Below, piece after piece: positions 35,400 to 44,817 of a stretch of 64,000 nucleotides of DNA (its first letter is position 1; each line of letters starts with the position of its first letter). The stretch lies in contig JBBSJP010000004.1 of assembly GCA_038257155.1 (NCBI GenBank), positions 1-64,000 of the forward strand, read 5' to 3'. The DNA comes from JANJTY01 sp038257155. GTDB taxonomy: Bacteria > Pseudomonadota > Gammaproteobacteria > Xanthomonadales > Xanthomonadaceae. Position numbers and translations under genes: made by a program. The notes beneath the pieces are model-generated. The model ran no database searches. It was not told the DNA's origin and saw nothing but the letters and a program-made list of their open reading frames with translations.

Positions 35400-37316
35400 T
35401 CAACTCTGGCCGGCAGCGATTGTTTCCATGCTGCCTGCGAACAGGCTGCAGAGGCTGTCGTTGTCCATCGCCTTGCCATATAGCCAGCCTTGCATGCGAC
35501 GCACATTGATCGCCTGCAGCGCTTCCTGTTGCTCCAGACGTTCGACACCCTCGGCGACGAGGTCGATGCCGAGTGATCCGGCCAGTCCCACCACCGCCTT
35601 GACGATGGCGGTGTCGGCCACGGCACCGGGTATGCCTTCGACGAAGCTGCGATCGATCTTCAGCACATCGATGGGCAGACGCTTGAGGTAGACCAGCGAG
35701 GCATAACCGGTACCGAAGTCGTCGATTGCCACCTGCACGCCGATCACGTGCAACTGACGCAGCACGGTGATCGCGTGGTCGATGTTGCGCATCAGGGTGG
35801 TCTCGGTCAGTTCGAGGCAGAGGCGCTCCGGGGCGAGGCCAGAAGCGGTCAAGGCCGCAGTAACGTCATCGATCAGCCCTTCCTCATCGAACTGCCGCGC
35901 CGAGACGTTGACCCGAATCGCAGGCGCCAGGCCCTGCGCAGTTCGTGGCCAGCCAACCGCATCCAGGCAGGCCTTCTGCAGCACCCAGCGCCCCACTGGC
36001 AGCATCAGGCCGGAGGATTCCACCACGCCGATGAACTCGAAGGCCGGCACCAGCCGATCGCCGTCGCGCCAGCGCAACAGCGCCTCCGCTGCCACCCATG
36101 TTCGGTCGTGGGCATCGAATTCCGGCTGGTAATGGACTTCGAAGCGCCCGGCGTCGAAGGCATCGCGCAGCGCGCGTTCGTAGCGCAGGCCTTCCACGAG
36201 GGTGGCGTGATGCAAGGGGTCAAACACCGCGCACCCGAACTTGTCGCCCTCGCTTGCCGTCTCTGCCGCCTCCTCGGCCCGGTGCAACAACACCTGCGCG
36301 TCGATGGCGCTGCCGACCTCGGCAAACGCGACGCCGGCGTAGGCGCATGGATCTATCTCATCATGGTTCCAGCGCATTGCACCGAGCAAGGACACCGCGC
36401 GCTCGGCAAGTTCGATGGCACTGCGCTCATTGGCGATGCGAGAGAGCAGGAAGCTGAAACCCTGCTCGCGCACCCGCGCGAGATCCACCGATATGCGTTC
36501 CAGGCGGCGCAACTCGGCCGCAATCCTGCCCATCACGTCGTCGAGGGTAGGCGCGCCTGTGGTCCAGGAAACACCCCCGTAGGCGTCTACCTGCACATGA
36601 ACCACGGCAGCCACGTGTTCGTACCGGCCCTGGCTGGCAAGCCGCTGGCGGACCAGTTCGATCATGTAATCGCGGTTTGGCAGCCCGGTGACCGGGTCGT
36701 GCAGGCGAAGGTGTTCAATTTCGGATTCCGCGCGTCGCCGGCAGGCGATCTCATAGGCCATGGCCACGTAGTCGCCCATGCTGGCTGCGAAGGTTATTTC
36801 CTCGCTCGACCAGGCCCGCACCCGGTCGATGCTCTCGTGGCAGATCGCGCCCTGCAGGGCGCCGTCCAGGAAGGCAGGTGCATCAAGCAACGACTGGATC
36901 CGATGTCGCTGCAGGTAGTCCTGCAGCGCGCTGTGCGAATCGACGCCACGCGACTCGGCATTGATCTCATCCACCTCGAAGGTGCGCACATCACCGAGCG
37001 CGGCCATGTAATCGTCGCCCTCCAGGGACAACGATTCCAGTTGGTCGGCGGGCGTGTGTTGGTCCATTGTCGCGTCGTAGGCGTGCAAACAACGCAGCAG
37101 GCGGGCATCGGCGTCGTAATGCCAGATACTGACGCGCTCGACCTTCAGTGCCCCAGCCGCTGATACGCAGATCGCGCCAATGGCAGTGTCGAACGTGCAC
37201 GAGGGATGCCACACCGTTCGTGTCAGCTCGACCAAGGCTCGAGTAAATCGTTCGCTCGCCGAGACACTGGTCTCGGAGTGCCGAACAGCCGGCGCCAGCT
37301 TGAACAGCGACGGCAT
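35400..37316 (-). CDS. GAF-degenerate GGDEF-EAL cyclic-di-GMP phosphodiesterase
   Basis: This 638-residue protein starts at ATG 37316 with GGGAG six bases upstream; the frame remains open far upstream but overlaps the divergent M23 gene and is not coding-like. Residues about 35-190 are a GAF domain (AAGALKVERVSIWHYDADAR). A GGDEF domain begins HDPVTGLPNRDYM at 206 but has REQGFSFLL at about 283-291 where GGDEF is expected, so it should not make c-di-GMP. The EAL domain is intact: EALLRW at 411, VNVSARQF at 469-476, ELTET at 502-506, DDFGTGYAS at 532-540 and KIDRSF at 553-558. It is predicted to hydrolyse c-di-GMP under GAF control, in the cytoplasm, with no membrane segment. Confidence 0.9.
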   Translation of the reverse strand: MPSLFKLAPAVRHSETSVSASERFTRALVELTRTVWHPSCTFDTAIGAICVSAAGALKVERVSIWHYDADARLLRCLHAYDATMDQHTPADQLESLSLEGDDYMAALGDVRTFEVDEINAESRGVDSHSALQDYLQRHRIQSLLDAPAFLDGALQGAICHESIDRVRAWSSEEITFAASMGDYVAMAYEIACRRRAESEIEHLRLHDPVTGLPNRDYMIELVRQRLASQGRYEHVAAVVHVQVDAYGGVSWTTGAPTLDDVMGRIAAELRRLERISVDLARVREQGFSFLLSRIANERSAIELAERAVSLLGAMRWNHDEIDPCAYAGVAFAEVGSAIDAQVLLHRAEEAAETASEGDKFGCAVFDPLHHATLVEGLRYERALRDAFDAGRFEVHYQPEFDAHDRTWVAAEALLRWRDGDRLVPAFEFIGVVESSGLMLPVGRWVLQKACLDAVGWPRTAQGLAPAIRVNVSARQFDEEGLIDDVTAALTASGLAPERLCLELTETTLMRNIDHAITVLRQLHVIGVQVAIDDFGTGYASLVYLKRLPIDVLKIDRSFVEGIPGAVADTAIVKAVVGLAGSLGIDLVAEGVERLEQQEALQAINVRRMQGWLYGKAMDNDSLCSLFAGSMETIAAGQS

Positions 37317-37661
37317 TCCGGTCTCCCAGCTGAGTTGGGAAATCGACTTTATCAGAAGCGCCATCGATCGCGCATGCTGGACTGCTGGATGTCGTCCGAT
37401 CGAGGATTTTCCTGCCAGCCACGGGGCAAAACCAGGATCCGTCATCGGACGCAGGTGGCGACCGGCTCGCGCCGGTGTCCCTGGGTCGGGTGCGTGTTGA
37501 TTGTCGGTTCTGCATGCCTTCCGGCACTCCCGGCCGACTTCCTGACTGCGGACACTGCGGGCGTCGTGGACGACCAGACTGGCAACTTTGCGCCGGATCG
37601 CGATCACTTCGTGATCCGGCCCGGACCGAGTTCTGCAAGTCCGCACCAAAGGGAGCTTGGC

Positions 37662-38294
37662 GTGCTGAAAACCCTGAAAATTCTGCTGCTGTGCCTGGTG
37701 GCGTTCATCGCTGGCGCCGTGTTCGTCTGGTGGGGTCTCCCCAAACTGGGCCTGCCACTGCTGGGCACGGTGTCCTTGGGCCGACCGGTGGCCTCGGTAC
37801 TCGCACACCCCTTGTACAGCCGCCCCTTCATGTGTTCGGAACATCCCGCTGGCCAATTGCCGATTCTCGGTGACGATCTGGGCCAGGACTGCCTGATCAT
37901 CGATTTTGTCACCACCGGTGACCGCACCTGGGCCCGGCCTTACCGGGACCAGGGTTTGAGCAATGAAGACTGGTTCGGCTGGGGCGAGGCGGTGCACTCG
38001 CCCTGCGATTGCGAGGTGCTGCAAATCAAGGAGAACCCGGTGTTGAATCAGCCCGGTATTCCAGGCAACTCGCGAGCCGCCAACATCACGCTGCAGACGC
38101 CGGACGGCATTCACTTCGTGCTGGCGCACCTTGGCTTGTTCTCGGTCGAGGTGGGGCAGGCCGTGTCCTACGGCCAGGCGATTGGCACCGTGGGCAACAA
38201 TGGATTCAGTCGCAGTCCGCACGTTCACGTCGGCGCCTGGAAGGGCGTCGAAGGTCTGCAGATACGGTGGGACCAACAGCACGTCGTGCGCTGA
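37662..38294 (+). CDS. Membrane-anchored M23/LytM-like peptidase with altered first ligand
   Basis: The start is GTG 37662, with GGGAG at 37651-37655, giving 210 residues. An N-terminal transmembrane helix (LKILLLCLVAFIAGAVFVWW) anchors a periplasmic M23/lysostaphin-like domain. Visible elements are CLIIDF (77-82), EAVHSPCDCEVLQI (110-122), FVLAHL with His156, VEVGQAVSYGQAIGTVGNNG and the HxH signature PHVHVGAW (His187, His189). The usual first zinc ligand His, four residues before the Asp, is Cys77 here (CLIID). That may mean an unusual Cys ligand or an inactive protein. Active M23 enzymes cut peptidoglycan cross-links; inactive ones act as regulators. Confidence 0.8.
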   Translation: MLKTLKILLLCLVAFIAGAVFVWWGLPKLGLPLLGTVSLGRPVASVLAHPLYSRPFMCSEHPAGQLPILGDDLGQDCLIIDFVTTGDRTWARPYRDQGLSNEDWFGWGEAVHSPCDCEVLQIKENPVLNQPGIPGNSRAANITLQTPDGIHFVLAHLGLFSVEVGQAVSYGQAIGTVGNNGFSRSPHVHVGAWKGVEGLQIRWDQQHVVR

Positions 38295-38467
38295 AACGCG
38301 AGGCGACAAGGCGACCAGCAAGCAGTTCGAAACGAGCTGCCCCGGCAAGTATCCCGGCGCCGTGGCCCTCGGCATGAGCCGGCGATCGGGCGCCTGGATA
38401 CTGTCACTCCAAGTCGCGCAGAGCAATGTTTCCTGACGCGATCCAAAGGGATGCGCCAGAAAGAGCG

Positions 38468-38759
38468 ATGACGATTCCGGGATGGTTCAAGTACCCGGCG
38501 GTTCGATGCCCAGTCGTATCGTTCGTGGTGCTGGCGTTCTTGCTGAGCTGGATTCCCTGGATGTTGCTGCCGCCGTTGACGGATGGGCACTGGGCCTCAT
38601 CAAGGTCTTCATCCCGGGTCTCTGTATCCAGTTCTGTTCACGGCATTTCTTGCAGGTGTCCTGATCGCCGAGAGGTTGTGGCGTCGCAACGAGTCCACCG
38701 TGACAGATCCAGCCAAAGACGGGAGGCGACAAGTGCCGGACGAGGCGACGAGGCGATAA
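38468..38759 (+). pseudogene. Decayed membrane protein gene with two frameshifts
   Basis: Three short pieces in different frames join into one hydrophobic protein. They are MTIPGWFKYPAVRCPVVSFV plus VLAFLLSWIPWMLLPPLTDG (frame starting at 38468), then ALGLIKVFIPG (second frame), then SLYPVLFTAFLAGVLIAERL and a charged tail ending EATRR with TAA at 38757-38759 (third frame). The first segment resembles the N-terminus of CPBP-type membrane proteins (SFVVLAFLLSWIPW), but that is tentative. Two indels within about 100 bases suggest a decayed gene rather than a sequencing slip. Confidence 0.55.
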
Positions 38760-38882
38760 CGCCCGATAATTCATTCTCAAGACCTGAAGCGCGGCCAGAT
38801 GTCCGGATTCCGCGCCAAGTTCGTTCCCTCATCTCTGAACCCGCCCCGCTTGGGGCTCAAGATATCGACGGAGATGGCGGTC

Positions 38883-41800
38883 GTGAATCCACTTCAAGTT
38901 CTGCTCAAAGCCGGCGCCGCGTGCGCCATGCTGCTTCTTGTTCTGTTCACCCAGAGCGCAGGGGCTGAGCCGTTTGTCGTTGACCAGATGCCGGATGACT
39001 TCGATGGCGTGGTCCATCCCTGGAATCCGGCACGCGCACCGCGGGCAATGGATTTCAACGGAGACGGCCAGACTTCCTGGTACGCCGGCGGTGGCCAGAT
39101 CGCGCATCCGAAGGAACCCACGCCATTCGATCCCCTGCGCTATGCCAGCGTGGCCCTGCCGGCCATCTCGTTGCCGGTGTGCCCGTCCTGCACGCCGCGT
39201 TATCTGGCCTTTGCCGTGGACGATCTCAATCGTGACGGTCACCCCGACATCATCCGCCTGAACGCCTGGAACGGGCACTCCTTCGAGTACACCCTGCAGG
39301 TTTTCCTGGGTAACGGCTCCAACGGATTCACCCTCGGTTGGCGCGAAGACTGGAGCCAGAACCCGGCCTTCAATGCAGGCGAGCAGTACTTCCAGATAGC
39401 GCTCGCCGACTTCGACCGTGACGGTGATCCGGACCTGGCCCTGCTGTCGACCCAGGAGTACACCAACTATTCGGTCTCACCCTACCGAGACGAGGGCAGC
39501 CTGAGCATCCGCTGGAACCAGAACGCGCAATTCGGCAACCAGTCCACGGTTCAAAGTCGTCACTTCGATTATCGATCCAGCCTGAATGTCGACGACTTCG
39601 ATCAGGATGGTGACGCCGATATTTTTGTCAACTTTCAGACCACCTGGTCGGAGGAGGACACCTACACCTTCACCAGCAGGTTCTTCGCCAATGACGCCGG
39701 CAGCTTTACCGCGAGCAGCGACAACAGCTTCATTTCGCCGATACGGTTCCACGACTGGAATCGGGACAGTTGGCCGGACTACTTCTTTGTCGACAACGAT
39801 GGCAATGGCGGTTCTGCAGTGCGCTGGCGCTCGAACAATCGCCAGGGTGGGTTCAACGGGTGGGGCGAGCTGGCCTCCGGAATTACCACCCGGTTTCCTT
39901 TCGCTTCGGCGATGGCCGACCTCAACGAAGATGGCATTCCGGACCTGGTGACGGCCGAGGGGCCTGCCAATGAGCAAAGTCATCTGCTGGTGCTGCGTCG
40001 AGGGCAGGCAAACGGCTCGCTGCATCCTGAAACCACCATTGCAACCTTGCCTTCGAACATCATTCAGATGAGTTCGGGCGACGCGCGCGGCGACGCCGAC
40101 ATGGACCTTTTGCTGCGACTGCAGGACGGCAGCTTTCGCCTGGTCCGCAACCAGGCGCTGCGCCTCGATCCGCAGCGCGATGCGTCCATGGTGGCGGCCG
40201 GCATCAGCGGCCTGAGCAAGCTTGCCGTGGTTGATGTCAATCGCGATGGGGTTGATGATCTTCTGGCCCTGCAGCCAGGTGGCCCACGCCTGCATTGGGT
40301 ACCTGGCACGGCGGCCGGTGGCTTCGCTGCGTCCGAGTTCAAGATCCTCGCCAGCGGCCCTTCCGATTTTGCCGTGGCCGACTTCAATCGTGATGGCCGG
40401 CCGGATGTGGCCTACGTGGTGCCCGGTGCCGGCGCCGTACGTACGGTGACGCAGATCGACAACATCTTCTTCTCCTGGATGGACAGCAAGATTGCCGACT
40501 ACGCAGGCGCAGCGCTGATTCGCGCCGGCAATGCAAACAATTACAACGGCACCACCGATCTGCTGGTGGCCAGCAACAGCACGGGTGGACTGCGCTGGCT
40601 CACCAACCAGGGCGGTGCGGTGTCCTGGAACACCAGCGATCCCGTGGACGCGCAGGAACCGGTTCCACAGGGCCTCACTCTCGCGCCGCGCTACTTCGGC
40701 TTTGGTGATGCCGGCTTCACCTGCAGTGCCGACGACATCGCCTTGATCATCAATGGCTACAGCAACGTGCTTGGCTGGTTCCGCTCGGCAAGCCTGCTGC
40801 AGGTGCAGTCGGTGACGCAGACCGGAGTCTGCGCGTCGGTCGACCTGGATGATGACCGCGAACTCGAGCTGGTGTTTGTCTCCGGTGACGGGCGGCTTGT
40901 GTCGTGGAAGCCGGACAACAGCGTTATCGTCACCACGTCGACGATCGCCGCCAGCGTGCCAGGGCTGGTCAATGCCATCGCGGCGGTTGACTGGAACCGT
41001 GATGGCCTGAACGACCTGTTGGTGGCTACCTCGCAAGGCTTGTTCCTGTATGCGCGGGAGGGGCTCGCCGATGAGTGGGTTGAGCATTCGCTCTATCAGA
41101 ACGGCAACGTGGGAGTGACGGACGTGGTGGCGATCGATTTCGATCGGGACAGTCGCCCAGATGCAGCCTTCATCCATGGCGATGCGATACGCCTGCTGCG
41201 CAACAGTTCGCGCATCGTCGCTGCGGTTTCGCACGATTACCCGTCTGGTCAACCCTTGCTCCTGCAGCCTGGGCAGTCGGGCCTGGCATTCGAAATTGGC
41301 GTAGCAAACCCGGGCCGCTTCGCCGAGGACGCCAGCATTGCCGTGACCGGCACGCGGGTGGTGTTCCACAAAGCCGTGGCCAATGCCGGCAGCTGGTCGA
41401 TGGGCTCTGCGATGTCCAAGGCCGAGGTCGAGCAGGCTGTAGCCAGCGTTTCGCTGCTGGTTGGCGGCGCGGTCGTGGGCACCACGGGCACCGGTTCGGT
41501 AGCGGCCGACGGCGGGCTGCAGATCAACTATGCCGCAGGGCTGGGCTCGCTGGTGCCAATTCAGGCCGGCTATTCGTCGCAGGTGAGCCTGCGGGTCAAC
41601 CTGAAGCCCGGAGCAAGCAGCGCCAGCTACAGCAGTTTCTACTTGGCGCATCCGGGTACTCCGGGCCTCGCCCGCGTGCTGCACGACGGTCAGCCGGTTG
41701 GTGTGAGCGGCGTATTTGCACGCGTGGTCTCGAACCGCGTCAGCTTTGCAGCCTCGCATCTGGTTGGTGCCTCCGTGCTTGGCAGTGGCAGCATCACGCC

Positions 41801-42026
41801 GCCGACGCAAACTGTTGAGCACGGCAGCAATGCAAGCTTCAGTGTCACTCCGTCGCCGGGTCACCTGCTGCAGAGCGTGATCGGTGACACGTGCTCGCCG
41901 GTCGATGCAGGGGGTGGGAGCTGGACTGCCCTCATCACCGCGCCTTGCGCGGTCACCGCTACGTTTGCCCAGGAACCGGCATTGGGCACGTCCTTGTTCA
42001 AGAGCGGGTTCGAGGGAAGCCCCTGA
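38883..42026 (+). CDS. Large exported FG-GAP/VCBS-repeat protein with C-terminal GFE motif
   Basis: The start GTG 38883 is favoured because GGAG (38870-38873) is nine bases away; in-frame ATG 38874 is too close to it. The product is 1047 residues with a signal peptide (AGAACAMLLLVLFTQSAGA). I count about 11 calcium-binding-like motifs of FG-GAP/VCBS type, for example DLNRDGHPDII, DFDRDGDPDLAL, DDFDQDGDADIF, DLNEDGIPDLV and DWNRDGLNDLL, pointing to a beta-propeller or related scaffold. Near the C-terminus is an InlB-like divergent beta-repeat (GSGSITPPTQTVEHGSNASF), then SLFKSGFEGSP. The role is probably extracellular binding. No enzyme motif is seen. Confidence 0.85.
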   Translation: MNPLQVLLKAGAACAMLLLVLFTQSAGAEPFVVDQMPDDFDGVVHPWNPARAPRAMDFNGDGQTSWYAGGGQIAHPKEPTPFDPLRYASVALPAISLPVCPSCTPRYLAFAVDDLNRDGHPDIIRLNAWNGHSFEYTLQVFLGNGSNGFTLGWREDWSQNPAFNAGEQYFQIALADFDRDGDPDLALLSTQEYTNYSVSPYRDEGSLSIRWNQNAQFGNQSTVQSRHFDYRSSLNVDDFDQDGDADIFVNFQTTWSEEDTYTFTSRFFANDAGSFTASSDNSFISPIRFHDWNRDSWPDYFFVDNDGNGGSAVRWRSNNRQGGFNGWGELASGITTRFPFASAMADLNEDGIPDLVTAEGPANEQSHLLVLRRGQANGSLHPETTIATLPSNIIQMSSGDARGDADMDLLLRLQDGSFRLVRNQALRLDPQRDASMVAAGISGLSKLAVVDVNRDGVDDLLALQPGGPRLHWVPGTAAGGFAASEFKILASGPSDFAVADFNRDGRPDVAYVVPGAGAVRTVTQIDNIFFSWMDSKIADYAGAALIRAGNANNYNGTTDLLVASNSTGGLRWLTNQGGAVSWNTSDPVDAQEPVPQGLTLAPRYFGFGDAGFTCSADDIALIINGYSNVLGWFRSASLLQVQSVTQTGVCASVDLDDDRELELVFVSGDGRLVSWKPDNSVIVTTSTIAASVPGLVNAIAAVDWNRDGLNDLLVATSQGLFLYAREGLADEWVEHSLYQNGNVGVTDVVAIDFDRDSRPDAAFIHGDAIRLLRNSSRIVAAVSHDYPSGQPLLLQPGQSGLAFEIGVANPGRFAEDASIAVTGTRVVFHKAVANAGSWSMGSAMSKAEVEQAVASVSLLVGGAVVGTTGTGSVAADGGLQINYAAGLGSLVPIQAGYSSQVSLRVNLKPGASSASYSSFYLAHPGTPGLARVLHDGQPVGVSGVFARVVSNRVSFAASHLVGASVLGSGSITPPTQTVEHGSNASFSVTPSPGHLLQSVIGDTCSPVDAGGGSWTALITAPCAVTATFAQEPALGTSLFKSGFEGSP
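41994..42014 (+). other. GFE motif copy (C-terminal, LFKSGFE)
   Basis: This codes for LFKSGFE followed by Gly-Ser-Pro and the stop. Confidence 0.7.
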
Positions 42027-42079
42027 CCTGCACACCGAAGCCGCTGCGCGGCGCTCCGCGCGGTCGGTTTCGAAGCGAA

Positions 42080-43504
42080 CTAGGGAGGAGATATCGAACC
42101 GGTGTAGAAAGGTTTGCAGTCCTTGTTGCTGATCGCTCGCATGCCGCGTTTGATCAGGTTGAGCAGCGGGCCGGCCGCGGCAACCAGGACGTTTGGCCGT
42201 TTGACTTCAGGCTGCTGGAACGAGCCGGTGATCACTTGTTCAACGATGGCACACCCGTCGCGATCGATCACCGCTACCTGCAGGTTCCTGAAGCGGTACT
42301 CGGAGAAATCCAGGCCGCCGACCAGGGCCAGCCGGTTCTCCGGTGTGCGGAAGGCTACGTCGCGCGCCTGCGCGACACCGTCTTCCACCCTCCACTTCGA
42401 CACCATCTGGACAATGCGGGTGCTGCCACCACTGCCTTCGAGCAGGCCGGAAAACGCATACCCTCGGCTGGCGACCAGGCCGAACGGTCCGGCAAGAAAC
42501 ACCGCCCCGACATCGATCAGATTGAAGCGTTGCGTCGCGGCATAGCTGTCCAGTTCAACATCCAGGTCGTACCCGACGAGTACGAGTTCCGCTGCCGTCA
42601 TGCTCAGCGTACCCGCAGCACTACCTCGAATGTCTTGCCAGGTACTGCCACGTGCAGTCAGGTCCAGTTCGAGATCCATCATGCCAGTGGTGGCCTGGGA
42701 AGGTGCCAGCATGGTCATGAACGCACCGATCTCGAACCGGGAGAGCGTACTCCTCAGCCTGAACTCGGGCGAGTCCGACGAGAGGTCGACTTGCATCTGC
42801 GCCGAGATCTGTCCCTCGAAGACTTCTCCACTCACTACATCAAGATCGAAGACACTGTTGTTGCCAAGGATGTCCACCGACAGCTGCGAGATCGTCAAGC
42901 GCTCCTGGCTCAGGCTCTCACATTGCAACTTGCCGTCGTTGGCGAGCGTTCCGCGCGTTTGGTCCATTTCGCCAGTGGCACGATGGAAGGTGCGAAGGTC
43001 GAGATCGCACTGCTCAAACTGCCATGCAAGTCCCGAGCTTTGGTCGAGGTAGCTCAGCCGGGCGTCGGACATCCTCACGCGCCGCAGCGACAGCCCATTG
43101 AACCCTCCCGTTTGCGCGTCGGTTGGGTAGACGTTGAATACGCCGGGGCTCAAGCGTTCGATCGAAAACGTCGGCCGCTGAAGGTGCAATTCGAGCGGGC
43201 GCACGGCTCCGGCCAGCAGGCTGAACAAGGCAATCCGCACACGGGCTGATTCGGCGGTGGCGACCACCTGGCCCCGCCTGCTCACCTCCAGATCAGCAAG
43301 CATCACGCTCGCGCCGGGAAACAGAGTGAAGCCTGGCGGCTGGCCGATTCGTACGTCCATTCCAAGCGCATGGCCGAGCCCGGTCTCCAACTGTGCCCTG
43401 ACCCGGTCAGTGTCAAAAACCAGCCACATCACCAACACCGCCGTGACGCTCAGCGCAGCCAGCGACGCAGCAACCAGGACCGCCATGCGCACTGGTCTTG
43501 TCAT
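42080..43504 (-). CDS. AsmA family protein
   Basis: This 474-residue protein starts at ATG 43504 with AGGAAAGAG upstream. An N-terminal membrane anchor (MAVLVAASLAALSVTAVLVM) is followed by the AsmA opening (FDTDRVRAQLETGLGHALGM), VSRRGQVVATAESARVRIAL and a long periplasmic beta-rich region. The C-terminal part (ASGSTW-like RGSTWQDIRGSAAGTLSMT) is the typical AsmA C-terminal segment. AsmA-like proteins are thought to move or organise phospholipids between the two membranes. The length is shorter than full-length AsmA of about 600 residues. It is isolated from other envelope-assembly genes. Confidence 0.85.
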   Translation of the reverse strand: MTRPVRMAVLVAASLAALSVTAVLVMWLVFDTDRVRAQLETGLGHALGMDVRIGQPPGFTLFPGASVMLADLEVSRRGQVVATAESARVRIALFSLLAGAVRPLELHLQRPTFSIERLSPGVFNVYPTDAQTGGFNGLSLRRVRMSDARLSYLDQSSGLAWQFEQCDLDLRTFHRATGEMDQTRGTLANDGKLQCESLSQERLTISQLSVDILGNNSVFDLDVVSGEVFEGQISAQMQVDLSSDSPEFRLRSTLSRFEIGAFMTMLAPSQATTGMMDLELDLTARGSTWQDIRGSAAGTLSMTAAELVLVGYDLDVELDSYAATQRFNLIDVGAVFLAGPFGLVASRGYAFSGLLEGSGGSTRIVQMVSKWRVEDGVAQARDVAFRTPENRLALVGGLDFSEYRFRNLQVAVIDRDGCAIVEQVITGSFQQPEVKRPNVLVAAAGPLLNLIKRGMRAISNKDCKPFYTGSISPP

Positions 43505-43649
43505 CTCTTTCCTGCTCCTGCTGGCGCGAAGCGGTCAGAGTACCTTTCGGCAGGCGCAGATGCGTGGCCACCCCCGATTGGCAAGCGCTTCCGGACGACT
43601 TTCGCCGGGTGCAAGGGAGGCCGGCAAGCAAATCGGTTTGGTTGGCTTG

Positions 43650-44198
43650 CTACTGCGCCATCGATGCATCAATCGCGCCGGCATAGCCGCGTCCAAAGTG
43701 CGGCGCCAAGCGATGCCAGAAGCCGGCGTTCATGGCGTTGCCTTGATGCGTTTCTGCGTGTCCGTCCAGTTCGGCCAAGGCCGAGTCGAACGCCGCCCGA
43801 TCACCGTCGAGGAACGCGACGTAAGCCTGCACATGTGCGTTCCATCGAAACGCTGCGTCGCGGGTTTCCTCGCTACGCAGCGATGCCAGTGCAGCCGCGC
43901 GGGCGGCGTCGATCTGTCCGGACTCACCGCGCAACTGGGCGACATGCCAGAGCAATGAATGCTGGGTCGCACCAGTGTGTTCGATGTACTTCTCGATCAG
44001 ATCGGCGCCTTGGCGCGGACATCCCGCCTCGGCAAGCACGCGAAATCCCTGCCCCTGTGTCTGGTCAAAGGCCTCATAGTCGAGCGACAGCGCCTCGGCT
44101 GTCGTATCGCGGAGCAGTTGATCGCAATCAACCACGTTTGTGGCAGCGCCGATCAGGCCGGCGAGGAACAAAGCGATGCTCACGTTGGATCCATGCAT
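43650..44198 (-). CDS. Exported helical-repeat (TPR-like) protein, unknown function
   Basis: This 182-residue protein starts at ATG 44198 with AGGA upstream. A short signal peptide (HGSNVSIALFLAGLIGAATN) is followed by helical hairpins (LLRDTTAEALSLDYEAFDQT, ESGQIDAARAAALASLRSEE) that resemble TPR or Sel1-like repeats. Two Cys (DCDQ, GCPRQG) are present. It is divergent from the pilin-like lipoprotein gene. No family is recognised. Confidence 0.6.
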   Translation of the reverse strand: MHGSNVSIALFLAGLIGAATNVVDCDQLLRDTTAEALSLDYEAFDQTQGQGFRVLAEAGCPRQGADLIEKYIEHTGATQHSLLWHVAQLRGESGQIDAARAAALASLRSEETRDAAFRWNAHVQAYVAFLDGDRAAFDSALAELDGHAETHQGNAMNAGFWHRLAPHFGRGYAGAIDASMAQ

Positions 44199-44318
44199 GT
44201 AGGGGGTTCCTGGCTGACCGGAGTTGTCGTGCAGAGTTCCCACGCGGCGGCATGTTCCACTCGCTACGAGCTGCACACATGCGGATAATTGCCATCGCAC
44301 GGCCAATTGGGGTTTGCC

Positions 44319-44792
44319 ATGAGAGTTGTTGCCCTGCTGCTGTTGCTTTCTTCCGGCACCGCTGGCTGTGGTCCACTGGCGAATATTGCCCAGCGCGAGG
44401 ATATAGCCACGGCCCGTTATTCCCCGGCGGTGAGTGAGGCGAAGATCGCCATTACGGTGGTGCTCATCAGCGGCGACGGGGTACCAGCGGATGCGGCCGC
44501 CATCGGCCGTAGCGGCGAGACCGTGCCGCCGGCCACTGCGCCAGCCGACAGTATTGGCAAGCTGGAAGTTCGCAATGGCACGATCATCGTGACACTGGGC
44601 GGCGCGGCGCGAGAAGACATCGCCGGCGAAACGTTCGCCCTGTCGCCTTGCCTCGCAGTCGCTGGCCACGAAGTGCAATGGGCCTGCGGTTTTTCCAGCT
44701 GTTCTGCGGGTTACGCACTCGCACCGGGCGCGCTGGAGCCGGGACCGTTGACCACGCTGCAACCCGTGCAGCTCACTGTCGACTGCCGCTAG
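44319..44792 (+). CDS. Lipoprotein with type IV pilin-like globular domain
   Basis: This 157-residue protein starts at ATG 44319. The signal (RVVALLLLLSSGTAGCGPLA) ends in a lipobox (TAGC). The mature part looks like a type IV pilin head without the usual N-terminal hydrophobic helix: YSPAVSEAKIAITVVLI, then GDGVPADAAAIGRSGETVPP, KLEVRNGTIIVTLGG, DIAGETFALSPC and VQWACGFSS with paired Cys. The order and spacing match the C-terminal part of PilA-type pilins. It lacks the class III leader and cannot polymerise in the usual way. It may be an exported binding protein derived from a pilin. No pil genes are nearby. Confidence 0.7.
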   Translation: MRVVALLLLLSSGTAGCGPLANIAQREDIATARYSPAVSEAKIAITVVLISGDGVPADAAAIGRSGETVPPATAPADSIGKLEVRNGTIIVTLGGAAREDIAGETFALSPCLAVAGHEVQWACGFSSCSAGYALAPGALEPGPLTTLQPVQLTVDCR

Positions 44793-44817
44793 CCCACTCG
44801 CAAGGAGAGCTGCTGCC

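Noticed and set aside
37317..38426. N-terminal extension of the EAL protein frame by about 370 residues
   Set aside because: It overlaps the divergent M23 gene, lacks domain similarity, and ATG 37316 has a good ribosome-binding site.
39477..42035. Long minus-strand frame of 852 codons opposite the FG-GAP gene
   Set aside because: The plus-strand frame has a signal peptide, repeated Asp-rich motifs and the GFE tail; the opposite frame is a GC-rich shadow.
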